From JACCZX01 sp963829995 (GTDB taxonomy: Bacteria; Pseudomonadota; Gammaproteobacteria; Burkholderiales; Burkholderiaceae_F): a stretch of DNA of 64,000 nucleotides. The DNA lies in assembly GCA_963829995.1 (NCBI GenBank), contig CAWHKW010000036.1, positions 10,484-74,483 on the forward strand. Direction: 5' to 3'. Positions within the stretch are counted from its first letter, which is position 1. Each line of letters opens with the position of its first letter. Shown piece after piece: positions 26,246-35,439 of this stretch. Under the pieces are notes generated by a model that worked only from the letters and a program-made list of their open reading frames with translations, had not been told where the DNA came from and ran no database searches. Position numbers and translations under genes: made by a program.

Positions 26246-27055
26246 ATGAACTTACGCCTGATGAGCTGTGCGGCGTTGGCAGTGGTAAGCGCGGCCTGCA
26301 CGACCACGACGACGACAACGGTCAGCAATGACGGAACATCGAAGGTCACCACAGGTCGGTCGACGAAAGTCAGCGAAGGCGACCTGCGAAATCGCGCCCG
26401 CGCCCGCACCGACCTGGCCGCCGGCTACTACCGCAACGGTCAGCTGGCGGTAGCGCTCGATGAAGCGCGGCAAGCGGCAGCGATCGACGCGAGCTACGCA
26501 GAAGTGCACGGCTTGCTGGGCCTGATCTACATGGATATGAAAGAGCCGCGCGATGCCGACGAGAGTTTTCAGCGCGCACTGAAGCTCGACGCGAACAACT
26601 CCGAGCTGAACAACAATTACGGGTATTTTCTTTGCAACACCGGGCGCGAACGAGAGTCGATCGAATATTTCAATCAAGCGATCCGCGATCCGCTTTATCG
26701 GACCCCCGCCCGTGCGAACCAGAATGCCGGCGCGTGCTTGATGAAGATCAAGGACTACGCAGGTGCCGAGCGGTATTTGAAGCGCTCGTTCGAGCTCGAC
26801 GCCGGCATGGCGGTGCCGAAGTTTTTGCTGTCGCGCCTGTATCTGGCGACAAATCAGGTCGAAAAGGCAACGTTCTATTACAACATCCTGGCCAAGTCGA
26901 TCGAGTCATCGGCCGAGAGTTTGTGGCTGGGGCTGCGCGTTGCGCGCGCGAACGCAGATCTGCGCACCGAAACGCAGCTTGCCAACGAATTGAAGCAGCG
27001 GTTTCCGCAGTCGCCTGAAGCTGCTGCGCTGGCGCGCGGCGATTTCGATGAGTGA
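26246..27055 (+). CDS. pilW: Type IV pilus biogenesis lipoprotein PilW/PilF
   Basis: Outer-membrane pilotin-type TPR protein that helps the PilQ secretin multimerise. A lipoprotein signal ends at VSAAC (Cys near residue 18), followed by a Thr-rich stretch and then TPR repeats over about 50-250 (for example AEVHGLLGLIYMDMKEPRDA and NSELNNNYGYFLCNTGRE). The 269-residue length and its position between rlmN and rodZ are typical. It suggests the host can make type IV pili, which fits the presence of comEC. Confidence 0.92.
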   Translation: MNLRLMSCAALAVVSAACTTTTTTTVSNDGTSKVTTGRSTKVSEGDLRNRARARTDLAAGYYRNGQLAVALDEARQAAAIDASYAEVHGLLGLIYMDMKEPRDADESFQRALKLDANNSELNNNYGYFLCNTGRERESIEYFNQAIRDPLYRTPARANQNAGACLMKIKDYAGAERYLKRSFELDAGMAVPKFLLSRLYLATNQVEKATFYYNILAKSIESSAESLWLGLRVARANADLRTETQLANELKQRFPQSPEAAALARGDFDE

Positions 27056-27061
27056 GCAGGG

Positions 27062-28006
27062 GTGATTTCGAACGCTTCCGCCGTGGACGTCCTCGACAGC
27101 GCCGATGTTGCGCCCGGACCCGACGCTGCAGCTCCGGTCAGTTACGGCGCGCGGCTGGCTTCGCAACGTCAGAGCGCCGGACTGAGCGTGACCGATGTGG
27201 CGGCTCAATTGCGCCTGCACCCAAACCAAGTGCGCGCGATCGAACAAGAAGACCTTGCGCGCCTGCCTGCACCGGCCTACGTCCGCGGCTTTGTTCGCAG
27301 TTACGCACGGATGCTCAAGATCGACCCTTCACCGCTGCTGAGCGATTTGAACGCAAAGCTCGAACCCGCGCCTGAATCCATCATAGAAGGCGGGGTGACC
27401 GATTACTCTGCCGCGCTTGCCGCGAGCCGTGAGCGCAAGTTTCCTCAATGGATGTTCGGCGGTGCATTGCTGGTCTTGATTGCGCTTGGGGTGGTCGGTT
27501 GGCTAGCGACCCAGCAGAAGCAGCCAACATCACCCACTCCGGTGGCCGTAGCCACACCGCCAACGGCGCTGGTCCCCGCGCCAACCGAACCCGCTGCGCC
27601 GGTTGTTTCGAACCAAACTACGGCGAACCAAACTACGGCGAACCAGACTACGGCGAGCGATGCTACGGCGAGCGAAGCGGCAGCAGCGACTGCAGCCGCC
27701 GATCCGGTCCCGGCACCCACCGACACCGCCGAGCCCACTGTCGCAGCGAGTGCTGTTGCGAGCGGAGCGGCGCCGACGCTGGTATTGCGGTTCAATGGCA
27801 CGTCGTGGGCAGAGGTGACCGATCGCGGCGGCAAGATTTTGCTGTCGCAATTGAACTCAGAGGGTCAAGAGCACGCCCTCGATGGCGAGCTGCCGTTGAC
27901 CGTCGTCATCGGCGATGCGAATTTCGCATCCGTTGAAGTTCGCGGCGCGGTGTTTAATTTGAAGCCGTTTACCCGCAACAACGTGGCACGCTTCATCATC
28001 AAATAA
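27062..28006 (+). CDS. rodZ: Cytoskeleton protein RodZ-like
   Basis: Links MreB to the cell-wall elongation machinery. GTG at 27062 starts a 314-residue protein: an N-terminal Xre-type HTH (about 30-95, LASQRQSAGLSVTDVAAQLR), one membrane helix (about 138-158, WMFGGALLVLIALGVVGWLA), a Thr/Ala/Pro-rich periplasmic linker with a short tandem repeat (NQTTA three times) and a C-terminal DUF4115 domain. It follows pilW and precedes ispG, the usual order. The linker is encoded by a 15-bp tandem repeat and may vary in length between strains. Confidence 0.9.
   Translation: MISNASAVDVLDSADVAPGPDAAAPVSYGARLASQRQSAGLSVTDVAAQLRLHPNQVRAIEQEDLARLPAPAYVRGFVRSYARMLKIDPSPLLSDLNAKLEPAPESIIEGGVTDYSAALAASRERKFPQWMFGGALLVLIALGVVGWLATQQKQPTSPTPVAVATPPTALVPAPTEPAAPVVSNQTTANQTTANQTTASDATASEAAAATAAADPVPAPTDTAEPTVAASAVASGAAPTLVLRFNGTSWAEVTDRGGKILLSQLNSEGQEHALDGELPLTVVIGDANFASVEVRGAVFNLKPFTRNNVARFIIK
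27606..27661 (+). repeat. 15-bp tandem repeat in rodZ
   Basis: About three and a half copies of a unit like CGAACCAAACTACGG, the later ones diverged, encoding NQTTA repeats in the periplasmic linker. The period is a multiple of three, so copy-number change keeps the frame. Confidence 0.75.
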
Positions 28007-28016
28007 CTGCTGCACG

Positions 28017-29306
28017 ATGAACCGGCCGGTCGAATTGCCCAATTGCCTGCCGCCAATCCGCGCAGGCATCCGGCAGCCGCGCCGGCGGACGCGGCAGATC
28101 ACGGTCGAATGGGCTGCTCGCAAGGTTCGAATCGGCGGCGATGCGCCGGTGGTGGTGCAATCGATGACCAATACCGATACTGCCGACGCGATCGCGACCG
28201 CGATTCAGGTCAAGCAACTCGCGCAGGCAGGATCGGAAATTGTCCGCATCACGGTCAACTCGCCCGAGGCTGCGGCCGAAGTCGCGCCGATTCGCGAGCA
28301 GCTGGACAAAATGGGAATCGATGTTCCGCTCGTCGGCGATTTTCACTACAACGGCCACAAGCTGCTGACGCAGTTTCCGGCGTGCGCACAAGCGCTGTCG
28401 AAGTACCGCATCAATCCGGGCAACGTCGGGCGTGGCGCAAAAGGTGGCGATAATTTTGCGCAGATGATCGATGTGGCGTGCCGCTATCGCAAGCCGGTGC
28501 GCATCGGCGTCAACTGGGGCAGTCTCGACCAGGAGCTGCTCGCCAGGATGATGGATGAAAACGCGCAACGCCGCGATCCGCTTGAGTCGAAGGGCGTGCT
28601 GCGCGAAGCGTTGGTCCACTCTGCGATTGCAAGCGCTGCACGCGCAGAAGAGCTGGGCCTGAGTGAAGACATGATCTGTCTGTCGGCCAAGGTAAGCGGC
28701 GTGCAGGATTTGATCGCTGTTTACCGAGAGCTATCACGGCGCTGCGACTATCCGCTGCATCTTGGCCTGACCGAAGCGGGCATGGGCAGCAAGGGCATCG
28801 TGGCTTCGACTGCGGCGCTCGCCGTACTTTTGCAGGAAGGAATCGGCGACACGATTCGCATCTCGCTGACACCCGCGCCCGGAGAGTCGCGGACGACGGA
28901 GGTGCAGGTTGCGCAGGAAATTTTGCAGACCGTCGGACTGCGCGCATTTACGCCGATGGTCGTCGCGTGCCCAGGCTGCGGCCGCACCACGAGTACGTTT
29001 TTTCAGGAACTGGCGAACGACATTCAGTCGTGGCTGCGCACGCAAATGCCCCTATGGCGTGCTGACTATCCCGGTGTCGAATCAATGAGCGTTGCGGTGA
29101 TGGGCTGCGTCGTCAACGGACCCGGTGAAAGCAAGCACGCGAATATCGGAATTAGCCTGCCGGGGTCGGGCGAAGCACCGGTCGCGCCGGTGTTCGTCGA
29201 CGGCGTGCGCACGGTGACGCTGAAAGGCGAGCGCATTGCCGCCGAGTTTCAGACGATCGTCGACGACTACGTGCGTCGCACTTACTCCGCTCCAGCGCAT
29301 CACTAA
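28017..29306 (+). CDS. ispG: 4-hydroxy-3-methylbut-2-enyl diphosphate synthase
   Basis: 4Fe-4S enzyme of the MEP isoprenoid pathway that converts MEcPP to HMBPP. The cluster ligands are Cys318 and Cys321 (ACPGCGRTTS) and Cys364 (VMGCVVNGPGE), with the conserved Glu in NGPGESKHANIGI. VQSMTNTDTADAIAT near residue 45 is typical. The 429-residue length is normal. It starts 11 bases after rodZ and ends 4 bases before hisS. Confidence 0.97.
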   Translation: MNRPVELPNCLPPIRAGIRQPRRRTRQITVEWAARKVRIGGDAPVVVQSMTNTDTADAIATAIQVKQLAQAGSEIVRITVNSPEAAAEVAPIREQLDKMGIDVPLVGDFHYNGHKLLTQFPACAQALSKYRINPGNVGRGAKGGDNFAQMIDVACRYRKPVRIGVNWGSLDQELLARMMDENAQRRDPLESKGVLREALVHSAIASAARAEELGLSEDMICLSAKVSGVQDLIAVYRELSRRCDYPLHLGLTEAGMGSKGIVASTAALAVLLQEGIGDTIRISLTPAPGESRTTEVQVAQEILQTVGLRAFTPMVVACPGCGRTTSTFFQELANDIQSWLRTQMPLWRADYPGVESMSVAVMGCVVNGPGESKHANIGISLPGSGEAPVAPVFVDGVRTVTLKGERIAAEFQTIVDDYVRRTYSAPAHH

Positions 29307-29309
29307 CCC

Positions 29310-30620
29310 ATGGCGAATGTGAAGCTTGCCGCGGTGCGCGGCATGAACGATTTATTGCCTGAGCAATCTCCTTTGTGGGAGTGGTTCGAGGCGCGAGTGG
29401 CAGACTGGGTGCGGTCGTACGGATATCAGCAGATCCGTACGCCAATTCTCGAACACACCGATTTGTTCGTGCGCGGCATCGGCGAGGTGACCGACATCGT
29501 CGAAAAGGAAATGTATTCGTTCGAAGATCGGTCGAATCAGGAGCGTCTCACGCTTCGCCCCGAATTCACGGCGGGAACCGTGCGCGCGGCGATCGAGCAC
29601 AGCCTGACCTACGACGGGCCTAAGCGCGTCTGGTCGATGGGTCCATTGTTTCGTCACGAGCGTCCGCAGCGCGGGCGCTTCCGCCAGTTTCATCAAGTCA
29701 ACGTCGAAGCGCTCGGATTTGCGGGGCCGGACATCGATGCCGAGCAGATCGTGATGCTGGCGCGGCTGTGGAAGATTCTCGGCATTACAAGCGCACGTCT
29801 GGAAATCAATTGTCTGGGCCAGGGCGACGAACGCGCGCACCACCGAGCCGAGTTGGTCACTTACTTTGAGCGCCATCAAGCCCAGCTGGACGCGGACTCA
29901 ACGCGCCGGTTAGCCACAAATCCGCTGCGCATTCTGGACAGCAAGAATCCCGCAATGGCCGAGCTGCTCGCCGATGCACCGAAGATCACTGCGTATCTGG
30001 GGGATGCGTCGCGCCGGCATTTTGATGGACTGCAGAAGCTGCTCGCCGCGGCGAATGTCGATTTCAAAGTCAACCCGCGACTCGTGCGCGGGCTCGACTA
30101 CTACAACCTTACCGTGTTCGAGTGGATTACTGACGAGCTCGGGTCGCAGGGAACGTTGTGCGGCGGTGGCCGTTATGACCCGCTGGTCGAACGCCTCGGG
30201 GGCAAGCCAACGCCGGCGGTCGGCTTTGCGATGGGCATCGAACGAGTGATCGAATGCCTGATGCAATCGGGGCAGGTCGACACCGCGGCGAGCACCGACG
30301 TGTATGTGATTCATCAGGGAGGCGATACGGCAACGAGTGCGTTCCTGACCGCTGAGCGCTTGCGCGATGCCGGACTCGACGTGATCTGTCACGCCGGCGA
30401 CGCGTCGATGAAATCGCAGATGAAGCGCGCCGACGCAAGCGGCGCCGAGTTTGCCGTCATCATCGGCGAAAGCGAGCTGGCGTCTGACTCGGCGGCGGTG
30501 AAGCCATTGCGAGCGACTGGCGGTGGGGCGAAAGCGGAGCAGCGTATCGTCCCGCTGCAAAACTTGGCCGATACCCTGGTCGACGCGCTCGGCGATCCCG
30601 AGGGCGACCCCGAACCATAA
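29310..30620 (+). CDS. hisS: Histidyl-tRNA synthetase
   Basis: Class II enzyme that charges tRNA-His. The 436-residue product has MNDLLPEQSPLWEWFEARV at the N-terminus, motif 2 MGPLFRHERPQRGRFRQFHQ, the histidine-A motifs LVRGLDYYN and CGGGRYDPLVERLGG, and a C-terminal anticodon-binding domain. It is distinct from the HisZ paralogue at 37893, which lacks parts of this set. It is 4 bases from ispG and 18 from the yfgM-like gene. Confidence 0.97.
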   Translation: MANVKLAAVRGMNDLLPEQSPLWEWFEARVADWVRSYGYQQIRTPILEHTDLFVRGIGEVTDIVEKEMYSFEDRSNQERLTLRPEFTAGTVRAAIEHSLTYDGPKRVWSMGPLFRHERPQRGRFRQFHQVNVEALGFAGPDIDAEQIVMLARLWKILGITSARLEINCLGQGDERAHHRAELVTYFERHQAQLDADSTRRLATNPLRILDSKNPAMAELLADAPKITAYLGDASRRHFDGLQKLLAAANVDFKVNPRLVRGLDYYNLTVFEWITDELGSQGTLCGGGRYDPLVERLGGKPTPAVGFAMGIERVIECLMQSGQVDTAASTDVYVIHQGGDTATSAFLTAERLRDAGLDVICHAGDASMKSQMKRADASGAEFAVIIGESELASDSAAVKPLRATGGGAKAEQRIVPLQNLADTLVDALGDPEGDPEP

Positions 30621-30638
30621 AGAGAGACGGAAGGCGCA

Positions 30639-31280
30639 ATGGCGTACGACTTACAAGAACAGGAGCAGCTCGATGAGCTGAAGGCATGGTGGGCCAAATA
30701 CGGCAATCTGATATTGACCGTGACGACCGTCGTGCTGCTGGCTTTCGCGGCGTACAACGGCTGGCGTTGGTATCAGCGCGGCCAAGCCGAAGAGGCCGCT
30801 GGCGTTTATGCCGAGCTGGAGCGTGCGATGGCCGCTCGAGAAACCGAACGAGTGAGCACGCTCAGCTCGACGCTGACCGACAAGTACGGCCGCACGGCGT
30901 ATGGCCCGATGGCTGCGTTGCAAGCCGCTCGCTGGTACGCGGAAAACGGCGATAGCGCGGGTGCGAAGACACGCTTGCAGTGGGTGATCGAGCGCGCGGA
31001 CAGTCCGGAAGTCGTCGCCATTGCAAGAGTCCGCCTGGCAGGTGTGCTGCTGGACGAGAAACAATTCGATGACGCGCTGAAGGTGCTCGACGGTGCGAGT
31101 ACGACGATTCACGCGACGGCGATCGCGGATCGACGCGGCGATATTTTGTTTGCGCAAAACAAGATCGATGAAGCACGCGCTGCGTATCGCGATGCACTTG
31201 CAAAGGCGGCTGCAGAACATCCGCTGCGGCAGATCATCCAGTTGAAACTTGACGCGCTGCCGGCGACGGCCACTTCATGA
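30639..31280 (+). CDS. yfgM: YfgM-family TPR protein (ancillary SecYEG/BAM partner)
   Basis: Inner-membrane TPR protein; in E. coli YfgM associates with PpiD and SecYEG as a periplasmic chaperone partner. The N-terminus AYDLQEQEQLDELKAWWAKY is the family signature, followed by one membrane helix (about 24-44) and TPR-like helices up to residue 213. The stop overlaps the bamB ATG by 4 bases. The hisS-yfgM-bamB-der order matches E. coli, which supports the name. Confidence 0.88.
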   Translation: MAYDLQEQEQLDELKAWWAKYGNLILTVTTVVLLAFAAYNGWRWYQRGQAEEAAGVYAELERAMAARETERVSTLSSTLTDKYGRTAYGPMAALQAARWYAENGDSAGAKTRLQWVIERADSPEVVAIARVRLAGVLLDEKQFDDALKVLDGASTTIHATAIADRRGDILFAQNKIDEARAAYRDALAKAAAEHPLRQIIQLKLDALPATATS

Positions 31281-32425
31281 GGCGTGCACGTAGTGTGCTG
31301 TTCGCCGCGGCGTTCAGCTTGCTGGCGGGCTGCTCTTGGCTGCCATCATGGCTGGGAGGCCCGCCATCCAGGGCGGCGCAGCCCACCGCGCTGACCGACA
31401 TCACGCCGTCGCTCAATGCACGCATTGCCTGGCGTGCGTCGGTCGGTGCCAGCCGTACGGAGTTGATCCAACCCGCCGTAACGGAAAACGCGGTCTACGC
31501 CGCGGCTGCCGATGGTGCCGTGGTACGGCTGGCTCCGGACTCGGGGCAGGTCGTGTGGCGCTCTGATGTGAAGACACGTATCAGCGCGGGCGTGGGCAGC
31601 GATGGGTTCACGGTGGCCGTTGCCAGTGCGCGCGGCGAGATCATCGCGCTGGGCGCCGACGGCAAGGAGCTGTGGCGCACGCAGGTCGGCGGTGAGATGC
31701 GATCACCGCCGCTGGTGGGCCGCGGCCTCGTCGTCGTGCGCTCGACCGATTATCGAATCACCGCGCTCGATGCGGCGAGCGGAAAACGGCGCTGGGCGTA
31801 TCAGCGCGCCAATGTGCCGTTGACGCTGCGCAGCCTGACCGAGATGGTGTACGCGGGCGACGTCGTGATCGCGGGGTTCCCGAGCGGGCGCCTGGTCGCA
31901 TTGAATGCCGCCAACGGTGCGGTTCGCTGGGACGTTGCTGTTTCAGAACCGCGCGGCGCCACCGAAGTCGAGCGCCTGGCCGACGTCGTCGGCGCGCCGC
32001 TGGTGATTGGTAACGAAGTGTGCGCAGCGTCCTATCAGGGTCGCGTCGGATGCTTCGATGCCACCAACGGCAGCCTGCGCTGGTCCAGCGAGATTTCTGC
32101 AGGCGCGGGTCCAACTGCCGACCAGCGGCGCGTCTACGTCGTGGATGCGAAGTCGAATGTCGTTGCGTTCAATCGCGCGGCGGGTTCTACCGCGTGGAAG
32201 CAGGACAAGCTGATGCATCGGGAGCTGTCTGCACCGCTCGCACTGCGGCGCGCGATCGTCACCGGTGATCTTGCGGGCGTTGTTCATTTGCTTTCACCAG
32301 AAGACGGCGCGTTCGTCGCGCGCGTTCCATTGCCGGCAGAGGTCGTCGCGACACCGCGCGCCCTCGGTGGCGGCGCCGTCGTGCAGGCGCGCGACGGCAC
32401 CGTGGCATTAATAGCGATTGATTAG
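31277..32425 (+). CDS. bamB: Outer-membrane assembly lipoprotein BamB
   Basis: Beta-propeller lipoprotein of the BAM complex that inserts outer-membrane proteins. The signal ends in LLAGCSW (lipidated Cys near residue 17). The rest consists of PQQ-like propeller blades (for example VVWRSDVKTRISAG, GKELWRTQVGGEMRSPP and GAVRWDVAV). The 382-residue length is normal. It overlaps yfgM by 4 bases; a GC-rich hairpin (GCCGGCG/CGCCGGC near 32434-32452) separates it from der. Confidence 0.94.
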   Translation: MRRARSVLFAAAFSLLAGCSWLPSWLGGPPSRAAQPTALTDITPSLNARIAWRASVGASRTELIQPAVTENAVYAAAADGAVVRLAPDSGQVVWRSDVKTRISAGVGSDGFTVAVASARGEIIALGADGKELWRTQVGGEMRSPPLVGRGLVVVRSTDYRITALDAASGKRRWAYQRANVPLTLRSLTEMVYAGDVVIAGFPSGRLVALNAANGAVRWDVAVSEPRGATEVERLADVVGAPLVIGNEVCAASYQGRVGCFDATNGSLRWSSEISAGAGPTADQRRVYVVDAKSNVVAFNRAAGSTAWKQDKLMHRELSAPLALRRAIVTGDLAGVVHLLSPEDGAFVARVPLPAEVVATPRALGGGAVVQARDGTVALIAID

Positions 32426-32464
32426 GCTCGCAAGCCGGCGCTGCGCGCCGGCGACTGATCCGTT

Positions 32465-33799
32465 ATGAAACCCGTAGTCGCCATTGTCGGCCGTCCCAAC
32501 GTCGGCAAGTCAACGCTGTTCAATCGGCTGACGCGCACGCGCGCGGCGCTGGTTGCGGACTTTCCGGGGCTCACGCGTGACCGCCACTACGGCGAAGGCC
32601 GCATTGGGCCGCGCGACTACATCGTGATCGACACCGGTGGCTTCGAGCCAGTCAACGCCGAAGGCATCGTGCGCGAAATGGCGGCGCAGACCGAGCAGGC
32701 AATCGCCGAGTGCGACGTGGTGATCTTCGTTCTCGACGCGCGCGAAGGCCTGACGGGCCAGGATGCTCGCATCGCCAAGCGGCTGCGCATTGCCGGCCGG
32801 CCGATCGTATTGGCGGTCAACAAGGCAGAAGGGTTGACCGAGCAGTCCGCTGCCGAGTTTCACGAGCTTGGGCTGGGCGAGCCATTGTTGATCTCCGCGG
32901 CGCACGGCGATGGCGTGCAGGACTTGATGCACGTCGCGCTCGCGAAATTTGTGGAGGCCGTCGCCGACGCGTCCGATGGCGACGTGCCCAACGGCGAGCG
33001 CCCCATTCGCGTCGCCGTCGTGGGCAGGCCAAACGTCGGCAAATCGACGTTGATCAACGCACTTTTGGGTGAGCAAAGACTGATTGCGTTCGACCAGCCG
33101 GGTACGACGCGCGATTCGATCGAGATCGAGTTCGAATTCGACGGCCAGGCGTTCACGCTGATCGATACGGCCGGCATTCGCCGCCGGGGAAAGGTGTTCG
33201 AGACGGTCGAAAAATTTTCGGTGGTCAAGACGCTGCAGTCGATTGCCGACAGCAACGTGGTGATTCTGCTGCTGGATGCGGCGTCCGAAATCGCCGATCA
33301 GGACGCGCACATTGCCGGCTTCGTGCTCGAAAGCGGCCGCGCGATGGTGGTCGCGGTCAATAAATGGGATGGATTGGATTCGTATCAGCGCGAGCGGATC
33401 ACTAGGGAAATCGAGCGCAAGCTGCACTTCCTGCGCTGGGCGCGCTTTCATCAGGTCTCGGCGCGCAAGCGAACCGGGTTGAAGCCGATGATGCGATCGG
33501 TGACCGAGGCGTATCGCGCCGCATTCGTCCGGCTGCCGACCCCCAAGCTGACGCGCGCGCTGCTGGCTGCAGTGGCGCGGCAACAACCGGCGCGCGCTGG
33601 ACACTCGCGCCCGAAGCCGCGCTATGCGCACCAGGGTGGCCACAATCCACCGATCATCGTCGTGCACGGCAATTCGCTGAACAACGTGGCCGACTCTTAC
33701 CGGCGCTATCTCGAGGGTCAGTTTCGCGAGCAGTTCGAGCTGACCGGAACTCCGCTGCGGGTGGAGTTTCGCACTAGCAGGAACCCGTACGTTGAATGA
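32465..33799 (+). CDS. der: Ribosome-associated GTPase Der (EngA)
   Basis: Double GTPase needed for 50S subunit maturation. Both P-loops are GRPNVGKS, at residues 9-16 and 187-194, each followed by switch and NKxD motifs (AVNKAEGL, AVNKWDGL), and a C-terminal KH-like domain follows. The 444-residue length is normal. A gap of about 150 bases before hfq holds the likely hfq promoter region; no clear terminator is seen there. Confidence 0.97.
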   Translation: MKPVVAIVGRPNVGKSTLFNRLTRTRAALVADFPGLTRDRHYGEGRIGPRDYIVIDTGGFEPVNAEGIVREMAAQTEQAIAECDVVIFVLDAREGLTGQDARIAKRLRIAGRPIVLAVNKAEGLTEQSAAEFHELGLGEPLLISAAHGDGVQDLMHVALAKFVEAVADASDGDVPNGERPIRVAVVGRPNVGKSTLINALLGEQRLIAFDQPGTTRDSIEIEFEFDGQAFTLIDTAGIRRRGKVFETVEKFSVVKTLQSIADSNVVILLLDAASEIADQDAHIAGFVLESGRAMVVAVNKWDGLDSYQRERITREIERKLHFLRWARFHQVSARKRTGLKPMMRSVTEAYRAAFVRLPTPKLTRALLAAVARQQPARAGHSRPKPRYAHQGGHNPPIIVVHGNSLNNVADSYRRYLEGQFREQFELTGTPLRVEFRTSRNPYVE

Positions 33800-33951
33800 C
33801 GTTGCAGTCCGCGCATCGGCGTAGGCTAACTCGCCAAGGCGCAGCTTTTGCTTTACATTGATTTGAGCCGGGTCGTCTCCAACTATCAGGGCGTGCCAGC
33901 TTGCTCCACTGAACTGCATACGAACAAGCGTGTCAAAACGCTGGAGAAAAA

Positions 33952-34185
33952 ATGACTGCTAAAGGGCAACTTCTACAAGACCCCTTCCTGAATGCGCTGC
34001 GCAAAGAGCACATTCCCGTATCGATCTATCTGGTCAACGGCATCAAGCTGCAGGGCCAGGTCGAATCGTTTGATCAATACGTCGTGCTGTTGCGAAATAC
34101 CGTGACGCAAATGGTCTACAAACACGCGATTTCCACCGTCGTACCCGCGCGGCCGGTTAACCTGGCTGCGGAGCCCGAAGCCTGA
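33952..34185 (+). CDS. hfq: RNA chaperone Hfq
   Basis: Sm-like hexameric RNA chaperone for small-RNA regulation. The 77-residue product contains the Sm1 motif (LQDPFLNALRKEHIPVSIYL) and the Sm2 motif (VYKHAISTVVPARPV) with a normal core. GGAG lies seven bases before the ATG. It is followed by hflX-hflK-hflC, the conserved order. Confidence 0.98.
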   Translation: MTAKGQLLQDPFLNALRKEHIPVSIYLVNGIKLQGQVESFDQYVVLLRNTVTQMVYKHAISTVVPARPVNLAAEPEA

Positions 34186-34196
34186 GCGTCTTCCAG

Positions 34197-35390
34197 GTGG
34201 ACTCCGAGCGCGCGCAGCGTTCGACGCGTGCGCTGCTTGTCAGCGTAGCCATCGGTCGGCGCGACGATCCGGATGCGATCGAGGAGCTGAAGCAGCTCGT
34301 CGTCTCAGCCGACATCGTGCCGGCGGCATTGGTCAGCGTCCGGCGTGATCGGCCTGACCCGGCGCATTTCATTGGCGCGGGCAAGGTTGAAGAACTGAAG
34401 ACAGAGGCGGCTGCCGCGAATGCCGGCCTGGTCATCTTCGATGTCGCGTTGTCCCCGGCTCAGCAGCGCAATCTTGAGCAGGCGCTCGGACTTTGGGTGC
34501 TCGATCGCACCGCGCTCATCTTGTACATCTTCTCGCAGCGTGCGCAGAGCCGCGAAGGCAAGCTGCAGGTCGAGCTGGCGCAGCTGCAACACTTGTCTAC
34601 GCGCCTGGTGCGCGGCTGGTCGCACTTGGAGCGGCAGCGTGGCGGGCTCGGAAAAACAGGGGGTCCCGGCGAGAAACAGATCGAGATCGATCGCCGCCTG
34701 ATCGGAGTTCGAGTTCGAAGACTGCGCGAGCGCCTTAAACAGTCGGAAAAGCAGCGGCGCACACGCCGCCGGGCACGGTCGCGCGGTGACGTCGTCTCGA
34801 TTTCGCTGGTGGGCTACACCAACGCCGGCAAGTCAACCCTGTTCAATGCGTTGACGCAGGCGGGCGTCTATGCGGCGGATCAACTGTTTGCGACGCTGGA
34901 TACCACCGCGCGCAAGTGCCATCTCGGCACCAACGGCGTTAACGGCCACAAGCGGGCTGACGCCGTGATATCGGACACCGTTGGTTTCATCCGCGGCCTG
35001 CCGCATCAGTTGATCGAAGCGTTCAAGTCGACTCTGAACGAGACCGCCGAGGCGGATCTGTTACTGCACGTCGTGGACGCAGCGTCGCCCGCGCGTGCCG
35101 AGCAGATGGCCGAGGTCGAGCGTGTGTTGCACGAGATCGGCGCCGAAAACGTTCCGACGATCGTCGTCTACAACAAGATCGATGTGATCGGACGCGCCCC
35201 GTCGGTCGAGCGCGACTCGCGTGATAACATCGCCGCCGTTTCGGTCAGCGCGCAATCGGGATTGGGGTTGGAATTGTTGCGCGATTCGATAGTCGAATTC
35301 ATCGAGCGTTCGGCAGGCGCAGATGACTCGCCGGCCAGTTCTGAACACAACGAAAACCTTCCTTCATGGCCCAACGCGGCGGCGGCATAG
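34197..35390 (+). CDS. hflX: GTPase HflX
   Basis: Ribosome-splitting GTPase, important under heat stress. GTG at 34197 starts 397 residues: an N-terminal HflX domain (about 10-175, with GAGKVEELK), a coiled coil with the glycine motif SHLERQRGGLGKTGGPGEKQ, and a G domain with GYTNAGKST from residue 206. The start is 11 bases after hfq. Length and motifs are typical. Confidence 0.95.
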   Translation: MDSERAQRSTRALLVSVAIGRRDDPDAIEELKQLVVSADIVPAALVSVRRDRPDPAHFIGAGKVEELKTEAAAANAGLVIFDVALSPAQQRNLEQALGLWVLDRTALILYIFSQRAQSREGKLQVELAQLQHLSTRLVRGWSHLERQRGGLGKTGGPGEKQIEIDRRLIGVRVRRLRERLKQSEKQRRTRRRARSRGDVVSISLVGYTNAGKSTLFNALTQAGVYAADQLFATLDTTARKCHLGTNGVNGHKRADAVISDTVGFIRGLPHQLIEAFKSTLNETAEADLLLHVVDAASPARAEQMAEVERVLHEIGAENVPTIVVYNKIDVIGRAPSVERDSRDNIAAVSVSAQSGLGLELLRDSIVEFIERSAGADDSPASSEHNENLPSWPNAAAA

Positions 35391-35439
35391 TCGTAAGCTG
35401 CGCGGCTCGTTATCTCACAGATGATTAACAAGTTGATCG

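Noticed and set aside
32510..33919. 469-codon minus-strand frame opposite der
   Set aside because: It mirrors the der coding region and is His/Arg/Asp-rich without family motifs; an antisense shadow.
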